Part shown: positions 1 to 12,000 of the stretch, one piece after another | Position numbering within the stretch: the first letter of the stretch is position 1 | Layout of the letters: every line of letters starts with the position of its first letter | Assembly: GCA_027405735.1 (NCBI GenBank) | Contig: JAPEHQ010000008.1 | Coordinates: forward strand, 372,001 to 436,000 | DNA length: 64,000 nt | Source of the DNA: Mucor racemosus | Lineage: Eukaryota; Mucoromycota; Mucoromycetes; Mucorales; Mucoraceae | Reading direction: 5' to 3' | Notes under the pieces: generated by a model | Told to the model about the DNA's origin: nothing | Database searches by the model: none | The model's input: the letters and a program-made list of their open reading frames with translations, nothing else | Made by a program: the position numbers and the translations under genes

Positions 1-2
1 CT

Positions 3-143
3 AATTACTGTGGAGAATTCGATAACTTTGGTGCTATTATGAGTGTCAACGAAGAATTATTATGCAGTTTTGAGCTTCTCACACCAGCAGATCATCCCCT
101 GGCCAAAGAGAGACTCAAACAAAGTAAAAATAGTAAACGTTGA
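3..143 (+). CDS. 3' end of an unidentified gene (partial)
   Basis: From base 3 the + strand reads open for 46 codons to a TGA at 141-143. The residues look like ordinary protein sequence, with a run around [13 protein letters not shown] followed by [18 protein letters not shown] and a basic tail. The upstream part lies off the left edge, so the start and exon structure are unknown. I do not recognise the family. Codon choice is mixed and unlike the AT-rich DNA after 150, which supports real coding sequence. It could instead be a gene remnant. Confidence 0.5.
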   Translation, partial: NYCGEFDNFGAIMSVNEELLCSFELLTPADHPLAKERLKQSKNSKR

Positions 144-1127
144 GTACACAAATAGTTAGTAAAAAAAAAATTGTTCTGGTTTCATATATTTTCATATGCC
201 TTTCTAATTGTGTGTGTAAATAACTGTCGTACATGGTATTTTTTGCCAAGTAATCAAGTGGAGTTTTCATCATTAAAAAACCCCCCCATTTCCTGGTTGA
301 TAGGCTTTTTTTAATCAATTAAACCGATTTTCTCGGATTAACCATAATAGATAAAAAGTTATTAAAACAAGTTTCAATTATGATGTAAAGTAAACATTTA
401 TTCATCATCTAGATTTTTTATAACAATTATTTTCTTATTATTGGACTTGTATCACACAGATTCGTCTCTTAATAAAATGATATTAATCTTATTATATTCT
501 TGTATCATACAAATTTAATATGAGAATATAAATTATATTACAATTATCTGAATTAAAACGAATATGATTATATATTTCTTTTAAAAGATATCAAGGTGAA
601 TCTACACCATGTTATGCAAGTGCTTTTTATCCAATTTAGGAAATCGCAACTGTGTTGTCTGATTCCGAGTAGAAGATTACACACTTTCTTTGTATGACAG
701 TTACATCGTCCTCCGTAAAGCAATAAGCGATACTTCCCGGAGCAATGTTAATTGTTTAGATCTTGCTTTGAGTGACATCAGTTACGTAGATGTATTATTC
801 TTGATAGCAAGAGTTAGTCTGTTTGAAACAAAAGAGAGCACTCATTCCTTTTTACACTAGATTTAACGCCCAATAGCAAGAGACCACAACAGATAAAATG
901 CTAGTAAAAAACTAATTATTACAAGGTGAAAATAGAAATGTAGAACTGATTCCTGAAAGTTCAAGATAAAAATAAATAGCTCATTCATCGTCTGAACTTT
1001 CATCAACAAACTCGCTATTCCAAACAGGCTTTTGCTCGGTTTGGGTGATATTTTTCATTTTTCTTGTTGTATGCGTTTTACTTTTTACATTCAGGCAACA
1101 ATCCTATATAACAATGCGTAGCGAATA
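144..1127. other. AT-rich intergenic stretch
   Basis: No ORF with protein-like composition, RNA gene or recognisable repeat is visible here. It separates the partial gene at the left edge from a short hypothetical ORF. Confidence 0.5.
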
Positions 1128-1541
1128 TTATATTCTGAAAGAGACATATTTGTGTATACCACATAGCTTGAATAGGTTGAGGCTGTTGATGTACAATTTA
1201 ATACCTCCATTCTTGATTGGATCAACGTTATATGGAACATCAATAGCATCAATCTTTTGGAGTGTTAGCCAATCATTGTCAACAAGAAATGACATAAATG
1301 ATACACCTTCAAGACCTTCTACCAGAATTAAAGGTACTGACTTTAATTCAGCTGTGGTATTATTACTTGATACGTGTTTCTTTAAATGAATGAGGCCAGA
1401 CAATGCCAGCTTGAGTTTATCTTTATAGTACTTGGAAATACCAGGCTTGTTGGCGTACTCTGCAGCACTAACATCAATATGTCTGACAGAGTTTGTTGCT
1501 ATTCTCAAGCCAATCTTACTCCTCGTAATCCTAAACCCCAA
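1128..1541 (-). pseudogene. Hypothetical 137-residue ORF, probably a gene or element fragment
   Basis: A minus-strand ORF of 137 codons with balanced composition. It has polar and aliphatic segments such as AAEYANKPGISKYYKDKLKL and VPLILVEGLEGVSF, so it does not look like random AT-rich translation. No start context, intron structure or partner exon is apparent, and the ORF directly abuts a repeat copy that begins near 1540. I do not recognise the family. It could be a fragment of a dispersed lineage-specific gene family or of a retroelement ORF. Protein-like composition is seen; the fragment status is inferred from the repeat context. Confidence 0.4.
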
Positions 1542-2990
1542 ATCAAAAAAAAAATCTTGATTTTCATTTTTGTAGTTTTAACATTTTGTAGAAGTTTGAC
1601 ATTTTTTTTAACAAAAGTATCGCTAGAGATCAGAAAAAGCCCGTTCTCTTAATCGAAACTTTTTTCTGAATCCGAATCTACAATTCATTTTGTTGTACTG
1701 TATCTATCAATTACGATGAGATTTTTGGGTACAAATTTTGCTGGAATTTAGTATATACGCCTATGATAACCCTTAAATTTCATCACAAAATGTTGCTTGA
1801 ACGCATAATAAAAGTTGTTAAACAATCTATTCGACACATTTTAATGTATAGTTATAAATGCCAAGTCTAGTTTTAACAATTTTAGAGGTCAAAATAAGCT
1901 GAAAAACGTGAATATTTTTATTGGTGATCAATTTTAGCAGAGATTTTTTTTCAAAAACAGTACCCATCCATTCACCATTGTATCGGCAACAGACTTTATT
2001 AAATGATGCAAGGATGGTTACTATAGTGATTGTTTCATAAATTTGAATGAAGCAGGAATGGCCAGCTTAAAATTGAGAAACCGCATTTGAAATGAAAATA
2101 CGTCGAGAAAATACTAAGGTATTGCAATGATGGTTATTAAGTAAAATCTACTTTATTTTTCATTCTCTACCAGGATATCTAGCTTTTGGATGGCTATAAA
2201 GACTTTTTTATTTTTTTATAAATTTTGTGAGAGCAATTTTTCTGTTATAGAGATCCATGAAGGGATGACAGGTATGCAAATCTAAAACCATAGGATAGTA
2301 CTCATTAGCGTCTATCTAACGAATTTTATCTCGTCAAAAAATATTGATTTTTGGTAGAGAAAATTGAGATTGAATGATTGATTTTTGGAGATACAAAAAA
2401 GGATCAATTTTGGACGAGGATATACAAGGAAAAATTTTCGCCGACCAAAAAAAATGATCAAAAAAATGTATATCCCCACAAAAAAATAGGGCTACAGCTA
2501 CGTATAAATACTCATTTTGTAGATAATTTTGTTGCGCATAATGTGAAAATAAAATATTTTAGGGTTGTATTTGAGTAAAGGGTACTTTTTGATCAAAAAC
2601 TGTTAAAATTTGACATTAAATTTACTAGAGATTTTATGAAAAAAACATTTTCAAAACCTACACAGATCGATTCAGAATTAAAAACTGAACCCAAGATATT
2701 TAATACGCTAGTTCAACTTACTATGCATTTTTGTGAGCAATTAAACACACAAGGTTTTTTTTGGAATTTTTTGGATTTTTTTTCCATTTGAACACTTTTT
2801 GGATTCAAGCTCAGTTACGTGCGCATATCTGATTATAAAATTTTATATGGTGATATTCAAAATCGGAGCGTGCCCCCATTTCAATAGATAATTAGGAAAT
2901 AAAAAATGTAAGGCTATACTTGATATGCTACAGAATATTGACAAAAGATTTATTTCTATTCATGTTGATTTATCAGCGAGTATAAAGGCT
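1540..2990 (+). repeat. Repeat family R3, copy 1 (~1.45 kb)
   Basis: This stretch matches 13300-14765 in the same orientation almost base for base. Both copies share long identical runs, for example around 2205-2310 and 13960-14070. An ORF of about 65 codons (2378-2578) is open in both copies, with a few substitutions. Homology stops near 2990-3050. No transposase is recognisable, so it is probably a non-autonomous mobile element. Parts of the right half (around 2520-2720) resemble R2, which suggests the two families are related. Confidence 0.75.
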
Positions 2991-3029
2991 TTAAAGTGAA
3001 ACACTTGTTTTCCCCCGTTTAAGAAATTA

Positions 3030-3400
3030 ATCTAAGATGTCAAATATGATGGTATACAAAGAAACAATTGAAGCTAGAAACGAAGATATCTTTTTGTACA
3101 CATTTTTGAGAAAGATATCTCGACGAAAGATCAATGGATCTTGAAAAACACTAAATTGGATCTGATAGAGCTTAACGAGGTCGATGACATGAATGTTAAA
3201 AAAATTGCCAAAAAAACCGTCAGGAAAATAAAAATGCTCAAAAAGCACGTATACTACATTATGTGCTATAGAAGGTTTCAAAACAAATAAGTTTTACTAT
3301 TATTAGAAATTGTTTCTATACAGTAGCTTAACGTTTTGAAGAGATATGAAGCCTCAAAGTCGTTGAATTTTTTAAGCGGAGGAAAACAGATTTCTTTTCG
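3030..3400 (+). repeat. R2 element fragment
   Basis: This fragment matches the ORF-bearing part of the R2 elements at 49.1-49.5 and 52.7-53.1 kb in the same orientation. The shared part includes the segment encoding the LYTFLR-type peptide and the following block containing 'gatatgaagcctcaaag'. The reading frame is broken by indels. It directly follows R3 copy 1. Confidence 0.6.
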
Positions 3401-5034
3401 ATAGCCGTGCCTTAATCATTCAAAAATAATTTTTGGCCAATGAGTTTAAGATTGTATGTTATTCGTAGGTGTAATGAGTCAAGGATTTCTGTTTTATTCA
3501 TGCAAAATCTTGCCTCATTCTTTATGTAAATACTACAAGGAAATTATTATATGATCCTTTGTAGATTTGTCTGTCTTGTTGTCTTGTTACAGTCCCTTTA
3601 CTTTTATTTATTAACTAATATATATGTAATTTACAAGTAAGAACCCCAACCTTCATCAATCCAGTGATCACTAATGTATAATAAAAATAATATCTGTAAG
3701 CATATTATCCTCCTTTGTTAGTCCAAAATTACAGATCACTAAAATAGGCTCACTGTGCATTAAGTTCAACTTCAAAATTTAATTTGGAATCATTATTTGA
3801 TTTTATAAAACGTTTCAAGGAATATCTGAAACCAATCGATACAAAATAGTTTGAACATACGAGTTTTTATTGTATGTCTCCATTTCCACAGCAACTCAGG
3901 GAGTTGAACCTTTTGCAATTCTGTTGATCAACATTAAGAATACCTGCTATTACAACGAAAGTTCATTTAGATCCATATCTGTCGAGAACTGGTGAGCTTA
4001 TTGACCTTCTTAGTAGGCATAAATAGCAGATAATCAACTTGTTGTTCAAACCTATCGAATGCACAATAGCCCATGGAAGCTGATACTGTATCTGAAATGC
4101 GTTTAATGAATATTCATATCTATGTCCATGTGGAGTCCCAGCTTACTTGGATCCGTATTTATAGATGCCTTATTTAAATTGTTTTCAATAAAAGCGTGTA
4201 ACAAAATATATGTGCACTTCGGCGATTATTTTCTCAACACAAAGTAGGTTGTGGAAGTTGCCATTCAACATCATTACGTGGAAGATGATGCGTAACAAAC
4301 TCTCGTGCAAATTTGGAAGTTACTTAGATCGAAGTTCCTCAGGATACGGTTTTGTTGCCACTTGAATTTTGGATGGTTTCAGATGGTTCTCGGATAATTT
4401 TCAAAACTCTTCGCCCAATATTGAGTCAAATTCAGTTAAATTCTCAAAATAGATGTATCTTGTCTCTATAGGCCATTAATTTCGCTCCCGAAATAAAATT
4501 GCTAATATATACCGCTCTCTAAAACAATGATTTCTATAACACAGATAATTGTATTTACAGTGTGGTTCAAGTTTATAAACAGCATTTCAATCAAATTACA
4601 CACAATTTTGAAGACGTCATCAATGGAACTCAAATTTTAGGGTTTATTCAAAAACACGATGGCCCCCTGTTTTTTTCTGTTTTTTTTGACAACCAGGTAA
4701 ATTTGATGAAGCAAAACCTTATGGTTTGGTGGAATCACGAGTCTATCTTGTACGTGCCTTATCCGTTGGCTAAGGTCTACTATAGTATCTCGCAAGATGA
4801 AGTTTCATACGTAGCTGCCGAAGGTTAGGTGGGAGTTTCGACGTTAAAGTAACGTCTGGTGCGTGAAATTTTAACGAAGCTTCTATCATAAACTTTCCTA
4901 GTATTTTAGGTTTGAGTAAAAGAAAAACAAGTAGGCTGCTCTTGTTTAACTTTCTTTTAGCTCATCCTGGTACAGGGTTTATTCTATCTGCGTTTGGTTC
5001 TTTGGATTGTTTACCTGCGGTTATCAGCTGTTTG
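3401..5034. other. Unannotated AT-rich region with one short ORF lacking ATG
   Basis: No confident gene is seen. An 88-codon open frame at 4562-4828 (+) ends in SISQDEVSYVAAEG and is preceded by a TTTACAG acceptor-like site. It begins at GTG rather than ATG and has no recognisable homologue, so it may be a leftover exon of a decayed gene. The rest contains nothing I can support. Confidence 0.35.
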
Positions 5035-5380
5035 TTATCTGATTTTTGGCACACCCTTGACCAGGGTTTAAGAGTCGAAATGATTTGAACGAACAGTTGG
5101 TATCTGTTGAGCTATCAGCTATTGGCTATCTAATTTTTGGCACACCCTTGACCAGGGTTTAAGAGTCGAAATGATTTGAGCTAACAGTTGGTAGCTACTG
5201 AGCTATTAGCTATTGGTTATCTGATTTTTGGTACACCCTTGGTCAGGGTTTAAGAGTCGAAATGATTTGAGCTAACAGCTGGTAGCTATTGAGCTATCAG
5301 CTATTGGTTATCTGATTTTTGGCACACCCATGGCCAGGGTTTAAGAGTCAAAATAATTGGAATTAATAGCTGATGCCTCA
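5035..5380. repeat. 91-bp tandem repeat, four copies
   Basis: The anchor TTATCT-GATTTTTGG recurs at 5035, 5126, 5217 and 5308, an exact 91-bp period. Each unit also carries a CAGGGTTTAAGAGTC block and a pair of GAGCTAACAG / GAGCTATCAG stretches. The units are more than 90% alike, except that the fourth is diverged at its right end. A diverged single unit reappears at about 7395-7465, after the adjacent minisatellite. Confidence 0.85.
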
Positions 5381-7190
5381 ATTCTGCTGTTGCTCCTCTC
5401 TTTTCTTTAGCGTCTGTTCTCTTTTTTGCAAGGTCTGATCTTCCTGGTATGTTTCTAAAACGTAATATATTCTACTTTGTTCTAATCTAATCTTTTTTTT
5501 TTGGATATATTCAATAATCGTTTTTCTGCAATATCTACCTCTCTTCTCAAAGATCCAGCACCTTTTTTTTAGCATATCTGGTCTCGTTTCTGCAACATTT
5601 GTTATCTTTACTGAGCAATTTGGTCTATCATACGCAAATCTGGTCTCTTTTTGTAATATATGGTCATCCTCTATCAATATCTGGTAACTTTATGTTAACA
5701 TTGGCTTTTTATTTAGGTTTGCCTTGCCTTTTATTCTATCTGTCTCTCCTACTATGGCTTTTCTGGTATCTGGTTTCTCGATATATGCTAATATCTCGTT
5801 TTTTGGTTTTTAATGCTGCCGTCTCTCTATGTTCATTCACCTCGTCCGTTTCAGTCAATATCTGGTTTTTCATATCCTGTATCAAGTTTTGGCCTACTCT
5901 ATGTGGTTCTATTTGACGTCGTGCTTTATCTATCTGGTTTCTGTTTGTCTTACATGATCCTTGATTCTCTATTCCCACTGCCCTAAATTTTTTAATTACG
6001 TGGTGCCTTTTTGTGTATATCTTGTCTCGGTTCTTCACTATATCTGGTTTCGATTAATTTACTTCTGGTCTCAACTCAGGTTTATATGGTCTCATTTCAT
6101 GCTCATCAGATCTCCATTCATGTACTTTCAGTCTCAATTTATCAATGTTTGGTTCTTCTTCAAGTATTACTGGTTTTACTCCATGTTTATCTGGTCTCAT
6201 AACATGCTCTCCTAGTCTCATCTCATGCTCGTCTGGTCTCAATACATGCTCTTCTGGTTTCAACTCGTGCTTATCTGGTTTGAACTCATGCTTATACGGT
6301 TTCAATTCATAGTTATCTGGTTTAGGTTCATGCACATCTGGTTTTCTTTCATGCGCTGCTCATTTAATTAATGCGCATCTTGTATCGTATCATTAGCATC
6401 TCGTCTTTTTGGTTTCATCTGGTCTCGTTACATGCTTACCTGGTTTCAATGTATGCACATCTGGTATTGTTTTTCAACATCTGGTTTTCGTTTATGCACT
6501 GTTGGTCTCAATTTATGTTTATATGGTATAGGTTTATCAATATCTGGTTTTTATTTATGCACTTCTGGTCTCACTTAATGCACATCCGTTCTGCCTTTGT
6601 CAACGTATAGTCTTTATTTTCATGCACATCTGGTCTGTATTCATGCACTTCTGGTCCCATTTCATCTGTATATTATCTCATTTTATTCTTATTTCGTCTT
6701 TAGTTTTGGTCGTCTGCTGGCCTCCATTCATGTTTATCTGTTCTCCATTATTTATCTTGTCTCAACTCCATTATTTTTCTCTGGTATCAAGTGGTTTACA
6801 TCTGGTCTATTTTAATTCTTGCTCATCTGATTTCTATTTATTCACAGTTAATCTTGGTTCATTCAAGTCTGTTCTCAATTTATTTTTACCTGGATTCAAT
6901 TTATTTTGGTTTGATCTCCATCCATTTGTATATGGTCTCAATTTATAGTCATCTGTTTTCAAGTTATCCTGATGTGGTCAAAATTTATGTTTATCTGGTC
7001 TTATTTCATCTTTAACTGGTCTCAATCTATGCTCTTTTGGTATAAAGGTACGCTCTTTCATGTTCATCAGTTTTTCAATTAATGCTCATCTGGTCTTACT
7101 TCATATTTATCTAGTCTCAATTCATCCCCATCGGGTCTCAATTCGTGTGCTTCTTGTCTCATCTCTTTAACTTGTGGTTTCAATTTATGA
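5380..7190 (-). repeat. Degenerate 21-bp minisatellite encoding a heptapeptide repeat on the minus strand
   Basis: For about 1.6-1.8 kb the + strand is built of variations on a 21-base unit close to CATGCTTATCTGGTTTCAACT. The best preserved stretch, 6054-6335 on the minus strand, is an ORF of 93 codons reading as consecutive seven-residue units such as KPDKHEL, RPDEHEM and RPDKHGV. Neighbouring parts keep the motif TCTGGTCTCA but lose the frame through indels. ORFs at 5378-5677 and 5736-6038 on the same strand also consist largely of charged residues. It is either a decayed repeat-protein gene or a non-coding minisatellite whose period happens to be a multiple of three. Confidence 0.75.
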
Positions 7191-8687
7191 AAAAGGTATA
7201 TTATTGAAAACTTAAAAAGTATCATCAACGTCTGATCTTAATTTGTTATCTTTTTTTATAATTTTGAAGGTTTCTTTTGATATAACGTCTCCAATCTAAT
7301 GTCTCTGGTCTTGTCTCTCTGGTCGTATCATCTCTCTGGTCTTGTCTTATTTGTTTTTATTTTATTCCATCTAGAAGTTAAAGCATCTTTTCGTTATCTG
7401 ATTTTTGATACACTTTACGTAGGTTTAAGAATCAAAATGATTTGATCGAAAAAAAGCGATAACTTTTACCACCTTTATTGGGATAGTATCTGTTTTGATG
7501 CTATCTTAGTAAATTCGGTTATTATACTCAGTTGTTTGTTTTTGTACAATCGGTAACCCTGAGTCAATTTAACCTGGTTGCTCTCCATTCGTGGACTTGC
7601 GACCTCTCCCCCTTTTAGGGCCTTATAGTCTTCTTTCACGGTAACCGGCTAAAAACTATAGCCCTTTCTGGCAATCGGAGTCGTATTGATTTCATAGCAT
7701 CTGCTTGATTTCAGTATCACTTTATAGTATGGTGGTATACAAACTATAAAGTCAAATGGCAACATGTAGATAGACCTCCTCGTGGTGTTGCTGGAAACGT
7801 TATTTTGAACGGCTAACTATCTACTCCATTAAACCAATTATATCAAAAGTTACTTTTCCTCCATCTTAGAGCATTTTATCGTTTATAATATTGATCCATA
7901 ATTTTTTACTTGATTTTTTTTTGGATTCTTTATATTGCATAATAAAAAGTACAAAATTGATATTAATTGTTTTATCCATCTATTTGTTATTTCTTATTTT
8001 TTGTTCTGATACAAAAAAGTATTAAATAATACAACTAAGCACTTATAAAGCCATTGGCAGTATTAAAAAAACGTAGACTGCACAGAATATATGAAATGCC
8101 CAGGATTTAGAATAAATAATGGAGCAAGAAAAATGTATAATTTAATAAAGGAACTTGTTAAATTAAATCACACACAAAAACTGAAGAGAATCTTTATTTA
8201 ATATCAATAATTTGTCCTATTTATATACAAATTCTATATTACAATTATCTGTAAGATCAGCTTTGGATCAATTATATCTTTCTGACATTCCATTGTCAGG
8301 TCATTTTATTTACATTAGTAACACAGCACATTTAAGTTCAGCTTATTTTATATAGTTAAATCCAACAAGTGGGTATGCCTCACATATCCCGCTTCCCGGA
8401 TCTTGCTTTTTAGAAAATAAGAACGATCGAGAATGTTATCATAGATCAGTTAGCTGACTTCTTGAAAATAAGGATTACAAATCAAAAGGTTTATTATCTT
8501 ACGATTAATCGGTGGATGCAACAATATATATGCATTGACGTATTTTCTATAAACCCACCACGCAGTTTCATCAAAAAAATTACGCAAATTTGCTTGATTG
8601 TTATATAATATATACAAGAAAACTATTTACCAACAGTATACGTATACTGTATATATATATATATATATCCGAGAGAGCTTTGATTTT
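7191..8687. other. Intergenic region with no recognised gene
   Basis: AT-rich sequence. It contains one diverged unit of the 91-bp repeat at about 7395-7465, a less AT-rich stretch at 7560-7700 whose function I cannot assign, and a (TA)n run at about 8649-8668. No protein-coding gene is supported. Confidence 0.4.
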
Positions 8688-9030
8688 ACGCCAGGAGATT
8701 ATATCAATTTAGAAGCTAAAACATGTACTAAATCATTTATTAAAAATAAAGAAAAACTGCTATCAAATGAAAGAGCACATTAAAATTAAAGAATTTTATT
8801 ATAAGATCAAAACATCTTCTTTTATATTCACATTTTCTAATTATATGACTAATCAATTAAATTGAGTCTATATATATATCCAATCTAGCCTATGTAACGC
8901 ACACTAGTGCCACATTCCTCAATACGTACAGTATAAACTGAGCTTTATAACATAATGCACAGCAATGTAGAACTTATCATATCAAACTGCGTCATAATCT
9001 TAACCAAAGAATGTACACAGACTTGTGGAC
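8688..9030. repeat. Diverged copy of solo LTR type I
   Basis: This stretch aligns with the 49776-50361 solo LTR after removing the second LTR nested in that copy. Both contain CCAGGAGATTATATCAAT near the left end, an AATCATTTA block, and the pair 'aatgtagaactt' / 'catatcaaactg' near the right end. The outer ends have diverged and no clear target duplication remains, so this copy is older. It also gives the empty-site sequence for the nested LTR at 49953. Confidence 0.65.
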
Positions 9031-9049
9031 GCAAATCATTTGAATTTTG

Positions 9050-12000
9050 TCGTACATTTTCAGGTTTGATAAATAATGCGCAAAAAAAATACAATTAAAA
9101 AAAGAGGATAAGTAATGAATCAGTTCTTTAACTGTATAATAAAAGCAAGATATTGTTTATTTAGATATAAAAATATGGCCTTTTATATTGATTTGGCATT
9201 GAGATCCTGAGATGTAATTTAAGGCACTATTATTGAACCATTATTAGATCTGTTTGGTAGTAATCTATGGATTGAAATGGATCAATCATAATTTAACCGT
9301 TCTTTCAGAGCTTGTGAGTTGTCTTGTTTCAATGCTGCGCTAAATACGCTTGGATGTTGATTTGATAGCTACTTGATTGGTTAACTGCTGGAATGAAATA
9401 ATATCGTATCATAATTGCAATCCAAGCGTTCTTCTTAGTAATTGCTGGATAAACTTAGTACGCTAGGAGTTTCTTATATCCAATATCAAGACTTGCACTT
9501 CAATGCATGCCGTAGTCAATAGATTGTAAGATGTATTGATACTGTAGAAGGTGATAACGTATAATACTAGGTGGAATACAGCAAATCTGATGTCTTGCCT
9601 AATAACCACAATTTTAATCGTAGCTACTGTATATTTGAAAACAAATCTTTTTACAGCTGACAATCGTAAGCTAAAATAGTAAGTTTAAAAAAAGTTTATT
9701 TGTTTAAATTTTATGAGTTATAAAGTAACATAATATATAATTTTATTAGATTTGGCTTGCATATAAGTTTAAGCAGTAAGTGTTATTTAAATTTATGCTC
9801 GAGCAAAAATCATTATTGCTGTAAGCATCTTAGCTATAAACATTTTTACTAATGATGGTGATAATCGTAAATATTATATTGGTTCTTGCATGTATTGCTC
9901 TACATCAACAACGTATTGAACTGTAGTGTATAATTTATATTAATAAAAACAAATGTAATTTAAAAACCCATTCCAGTAAAAAAATGCAATGAAATTTTGA
10001 GAACGGCACGATGCTCATATACAAACCAATTTGTGCCCATATGATCAGCTTCTTATGCTCATGGTCCGATTTTATATATATTATGCACTGATAGGGATAA
10101 TGATGATATTCTTATGGGCAATAATTCTACTATTATGCACACATGGGATTAATGTTATGCACACGGACAGAATCTATAATTCTTTACATACAAGGTTAGC
10201 GTTGTGCTCGTGTGCAGTTTCTTTTGTTGTGCCTATGTGCATATTGTTATCTTTTTAGCCATATTCAGTAGGCACAACAGCCCAGGCTATAGTGTGCAGC
10301 ACAGGTCGGCCGTAGTAAACAGACGTATAAAAGAGTTTTCAAGGCTTTACATTATTTAGCGCCATTAAAACCATGCTAAATTACTCATTTCAGCCAACAT
10401 AAAAGCAGTATCACAGCGCCTGAACTATAAACTAAACAAAATTAGACGATATCTATTACCATAGAAACTAACATAGATTTTTCTACCAGAAAAACCGTTT
10501 GTCATATAATATATTCATCATTACAAAATTGCAAAAACGAACCCGTAGAGCGACACCGTAATTGAGCATAATAGCAAGATTGAACGGCTGAGTCTCTTAT
10601 ACTATGGTATATCTAAGTTTAAATAAAAATGAGTTTTTTTTTTTACTTTTCTAATATTTAACCACGTACGGTCTGAAAATTCAGTTTTTGTAGCTGACAT
10701 TTTCGGGGCTCATTCTATCCTTACCAACACTCGTGATTTTCATCAAAAAACAGAAAAATCAAATTTTGATACTGAAATCAGCGTTTAAATATACTACATT
10801 GTGAGAGAAAATTGTAGCCATAGCTAATACACATTTTATAAAAGCTTAATATTAAATGTTAAGTAATGAAACTTTGTACTTTTGTCCCAAAAACGGTTTT
10901 TTCATTAAAGGATTTTCATGTAATATTTTGCAATAAAAATGTTTGTTATTTTTGATTGAACAAATAGAGCGCTAAATTCCGCATATGTGTATATTTTTTG
11001 TTTTTATAATTGGTAGTATAATTAACTCTAGATTTGCAAAAACAGAAACAAAAAATTAAAAAATGCCAAAATTGATGATCTGGACAAAAATAATTTTTGA
11101 AATTAATATTCCGCTTACAAGCCTTGCAAGTCTTAAAAATAAGAGATTTTATAATACTTGAGAACTTTTTCAAGAATTTACAATACTGTACCCATTTGAT
11201 TCAAGCTTATTACTGTAAATCTTTATACATGTTAATATTGTGTAATAGTTTATTTGGTGATAATATAATTTTACTTCATAATTACTGCGCTAAAGGTAAT
11301 TTACATTGAGTTTTAGCCTCACCTCTCCAATATTGTATCATAAACATAAACATGGCCATCACTGGAACCTATTGCCACCTTTTTGCCCTCTTTGTCCCAA
11401 GCCAATTTATTCGATGCTTTACCAGAACCAACCTAATTACGTACAAACGATTCCTCGGTATTTACATTCAAATACCATAAATTAAATTGACTAATATCAT
11501 CTACAGTAGTATCAAACGTCTCATCAGCTCGCCTTATGATAAATGTCAATTTAAAATCAGAAACATCCCATTGTCATTGTTATAAGCTATGAAAAGCTTG
11601 ATTTTTAATAATACAGCAATTAAATAAAAAACAAGCTGATACTAATACTGTAGCATATGGTGAGTATTCAACATTTAAATAAGTTTGATAAAGTATGCTT
11701 TTAAACCCTTTCAAAAATCTTGAAGCAAACACAACATTTTGGTCCTGTAATTTCTATCCATCAAAATGTTGCGGTTTCAACTACACAATGAATGCACCTT
11801 TTATCAATCTTGACCTCGATGTACATTGGGTATCAGTTTTTTTACTAGTTGTATTTTCTTTGACTCATTAATATTCTGTCATATTGAATGCTACAAATAT
11901 AGTAATTAAACAAAAAAAGCGTTGCGACTACAATTATAACTCTTTGATATTTATTTAAGATATAAAGTAAAAGCAAAGGTTTATGGATTACCATAGCCTT

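Noticed and set aside
6011..7015. + strand ORFs across the minisatellite rich in Phe, Trp, His and Ser
   Set aside because: They are alternative frames of the 21-bp repeat; the minus-strand heptapeptide frame has the more protein-like composition.
7560..7700. GC-richer segment with ACCCTGAGTC and GGTAACCGGC, considered as a primer-binding site or RNA gene
   Set aside because: No tRNA 3' end complement next to an LTR, no fold, and no second copy was recognised.
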